Part shown: positions 62,783-64,000 of the stretch, one piece after another
Layout: each line of letters begins with the position of its first letter
Numbering within the stretch: position 1 is the first letter of the stretch
Origin: Mycolicibacterium peregrinum
GTDB lineage: Bacteria > Actinomycetota > Actinomycetes > Mycobacteriales > Mycobacteriaceae
Assembly: GCF_002102345.1 (NCBI RefSeq)
Contig: NZ_LQPP01000036.1
Span: forward strand, 1-64,000
Length of the DNA stretch: 64,000 bases
Reading direction: 5' to 3'
Position numbers and translations under genes: made by a program
The notes under the pieces: generated by a model
Database searches by the model: none
What the model was told of the DNA's origin: nothing
The model's input: only the letters and a program-made list of their open reading frames with translations

Positions 62783-64000
62783 GTGGATTTTGCTTTACCC
62801 GACCATCTTTCAACTGTGCTTGCCGAGATGGACGAGTTCATCGAGGCCGAGATCAAGCCGCTCGAGCGCGAGCACATGCAGTATTTCGACCAGCGCCGCG
62901 AGTATGCCCGCACCGACTGGGAGAACGGCGGGGTGCCGGCCAGAGCGTGGGAAGATCTGCTCGACGAGATGCGCCGGCGTGCGGATGCCGCCGGCTGGCT
63001 CCGGTACGGGCTACCTGCCCGGTTCGGCGGACGCGACGGCAGCAACCTGGACATGGCGGTGATCCGGGAACACCTGGCGCACAAGGGCCTCGGGCTCCAC
63101 AATGATCTGCAGGACGAGTCCTCGATCGTCGGGAACTTCCCGCAGGTGATCATGATGGACCGATTCGGCACGGAGGCCCAGAAGGCGGACTGGGTCGAGG
63201 CGATGCTCGCCGGCAAGCGTTCGATGGCGTTCGGATTGACCGAGCCCGACCACGGTTCGGATGCCACCTGGTTGGAGACCACCGCGGTACCTGACGGGGA
63301 TGGCTGGATCATCAACGGTCGCAAGCGGTGGAACACCGGAGTACACCGCGCCACCCACGATCTGATCTTCGCCCGGACCTCCGGCGAGCCCGGACAGGCT
63401 CGTGGCATCAGCGCCTTCCTGGTGCCCACCGACTCGCCGGGCTTCACCGTCCCGTTCTACTGGTGGACGTTCAACATGCCCACGGATCACGGTGAGGTCG
63501 AACTGAACAACGTCCGCGTGCCGGCCGATGCGGTGCTCGGTGAGGTGGACCGCGGCTTGGAGGTTGGGCAGACGTTCCTGCACGAGAACCGGATTCGCCA
63601 GGCCGCCAGCAGTCTGGGCGCAGCCCAGTTCTGTATCGACCGCACCGTGGACTACGCCAACCGGCGCATGGTGTTCGGAAAGCCACTGGCGGTGAACCAG
63701 GCCGTGCAGTGGCCGCTGGTGGAATTGCAGACCGAGGCGCAGATGGTCCGGCTGCTGGTCCGCTACGCCGCAACGCAACTGGACCAGAACCACCACATGG
63801 AGGTGTCCGACAAGGTCTCGATGGCCAACTACCGCGCCAACCGTCTCGTGTGTGAGGCCGCCGACCGTGCCATGCAGGTACACGGCGGCATCGGCTACAG
63901 CCGTCACGAACCATTCGAGCACATCTACCGCCACCACCGGCGGTACCGGATCACCGAAGGTGCCGAGGAGATCCAGATGCGCCGGGTGGCGCAGCGGCTG
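62783..64000 (+). CDS. Acyl-CoA dehydrogenase, cut by right edge
   Basis: From GTG at 62783, with AAAAGGAG at a suitable distance, the frame is open to the end of the window (406 codons) and must be nearly complete. The flavoprotein shows LPARFGGRDGSNLDMAVIRE, MAFGLTEPDHGSDATW at the FAD site, WIINGRKRWNTGVHRATHD, and RMVFGKPLAVNQAVQWPLVE. The end has MQVHGGIGYSRHEPFEHIYR and RITEGAEEIQMRR with the catalytic Glu. The long N-terminal helix region (EHMQYFDQRREYARTDWENG) resembles the FadE group acting on branched or unusual acyl chains. It is the last visible gene of the cluster begun at 57688. Confidence 0.9.
   Translation, partial: MDFALPDHLSTVLAEMDEFIEAEIKPLEREHMQYFDQRREYARTDWENGGVPARAWEDLLDEMRRRADAAGWLRYGLPARFGGRDGSNLDMAVIREHLAHKGLGLHNDLQDESSIVGNFPQVIMMDRFGTEAQKADWVEAMLAGKRSMAFGLTEPDHGSDATWLETTAVPDGDGWIINGRKRWNTGVHRATHDLIFARTSGEPGQARGISAFLVPTDSPGFTVPFYWWTFNMPTDHGEVELNNVRVPADAVLGEVDRGLEVGQTFLHENRIRQAASSLGAAQFCIDRTVDYANRRMVFGKPLAVNQAVQWPLVELQTEAQMVRLLVRYAATQLDQNHHMEVSDKVSMANYRANRLVCEAADRAMQVHGGIGYSRHEPFEHIYRHHRRYRITEGAEEIQMRRVAQRL

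Overview
The window looks like chromosomal DNA of a fast-growing Mycobacterium (Mycolicibacterium, M. smegmatis-like). The evidence is the high G+C coding sequence, an antigen 85 mycolyltransferase, an MmpL transporter, the mbtL-mbtM-mbtN / mbtK mycobactin genes with IdeR-type iron boxes, a secreted AroQ-gamma chorismate mutase, fprA, fadE24-fadE23 and a tmRNA tag reading ADSNQRDYALAA. Several blocks keep the internal order I remember from M. tuberculosis (Rv1344-Rv1347c; Rv3100c-Rv3106; Rv3136A/Rv3137 and Rv3139-Rv3140), but the blocks are joined differently. All homologue statements are from memory of families, not from a search.

Layout. 1-4.2 kb: an unrecognised acidic protein, tRNA-Ala(GGC) with its terminator, an MFS exporter coupled to phosphoglucomutase. 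4.2-10.2 kb: a hemerythrin-like protein, a 1122-residue BTAD/ATPase regulator and, divergent from it, two overlapping crcB fluoride-channel genes followed by a three-repeat DUF190 protein. 10.2-14 kb: iron-regulated mycobactin acyl-chain genes. 14-21.5 kb: DUF488 protein, a LuxR-type ATPase regulator and an N-acetylglucosamine PTS/catabolic locus (nagA, nagB, EIIA, divergent EIICB). 21.5-28.1 kb: envelope-related genes (two adjacent genes sharing a duplicated domain, secreted chorismate mutase, a DUF2993 protein), then a membrane protein/PF10118 protein pair divergent from a TetR gene across a clear operator, and an epoxide-hydrolase-like gene. 28.1-33.4 kb: D-aminoacylase-family amidohydrolase divergent from a Rieske oxygenase-TetR operon across a perfect 29-bp palindrome, and a secreted DUF4185 protein. 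33.6-39 kb: a 32-codon micro-gene, small secreted protein, MmpL transporter, YwaF-like membrane protein, cutinase. 39-46 kb: the conserved ssrA-smpB-ftsX-ftsE-Pro/Thr-rich protein-mscS-prfB run, then fprA. 46-52.5 kb: hisN, an HxlR regulator with a 34-bp palindromic operator facing a quinone oxidoreductase, fadE24-fadE23, antigen 85. 52.9-57.5 kb: flavin-dependent oxygenase plus FMN oxidoreductase, a DHA2 drug exporter with a C-terminal winged-helix tail, a PfpI protein. 57.7-64 kb: a one-directional catabolic cluster (homogentisate-dioxygenase-like protein, alpha/beta hydrolase, CoA transferase, HMG-CoA-lyase-like enzyme, TetR, acyl-CoA dehydrogenase) cut by the right edge.

How the parts work together. 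The window is rich in small one-component control units: regulator, palindrome in the divergent gap, and one or two oxidative or hydrolytic enzymes (26.4, 29.9, 48.0, 52.9 and 57.6 kb). The best candidates for undescribed systems are the 57.7-64 kb catabolic cluster, the PF10118/membrane-protein pair, the amidohydrolase-Rieske-TetR unit, and the crcB-crcB-(DUF190)x3 operon, whose last protein may be a single-chain version of a trimeric PII-like regulator. I saw no insertion sequence, prophage, CRISPR array, PE/PPE gene or replication origin.
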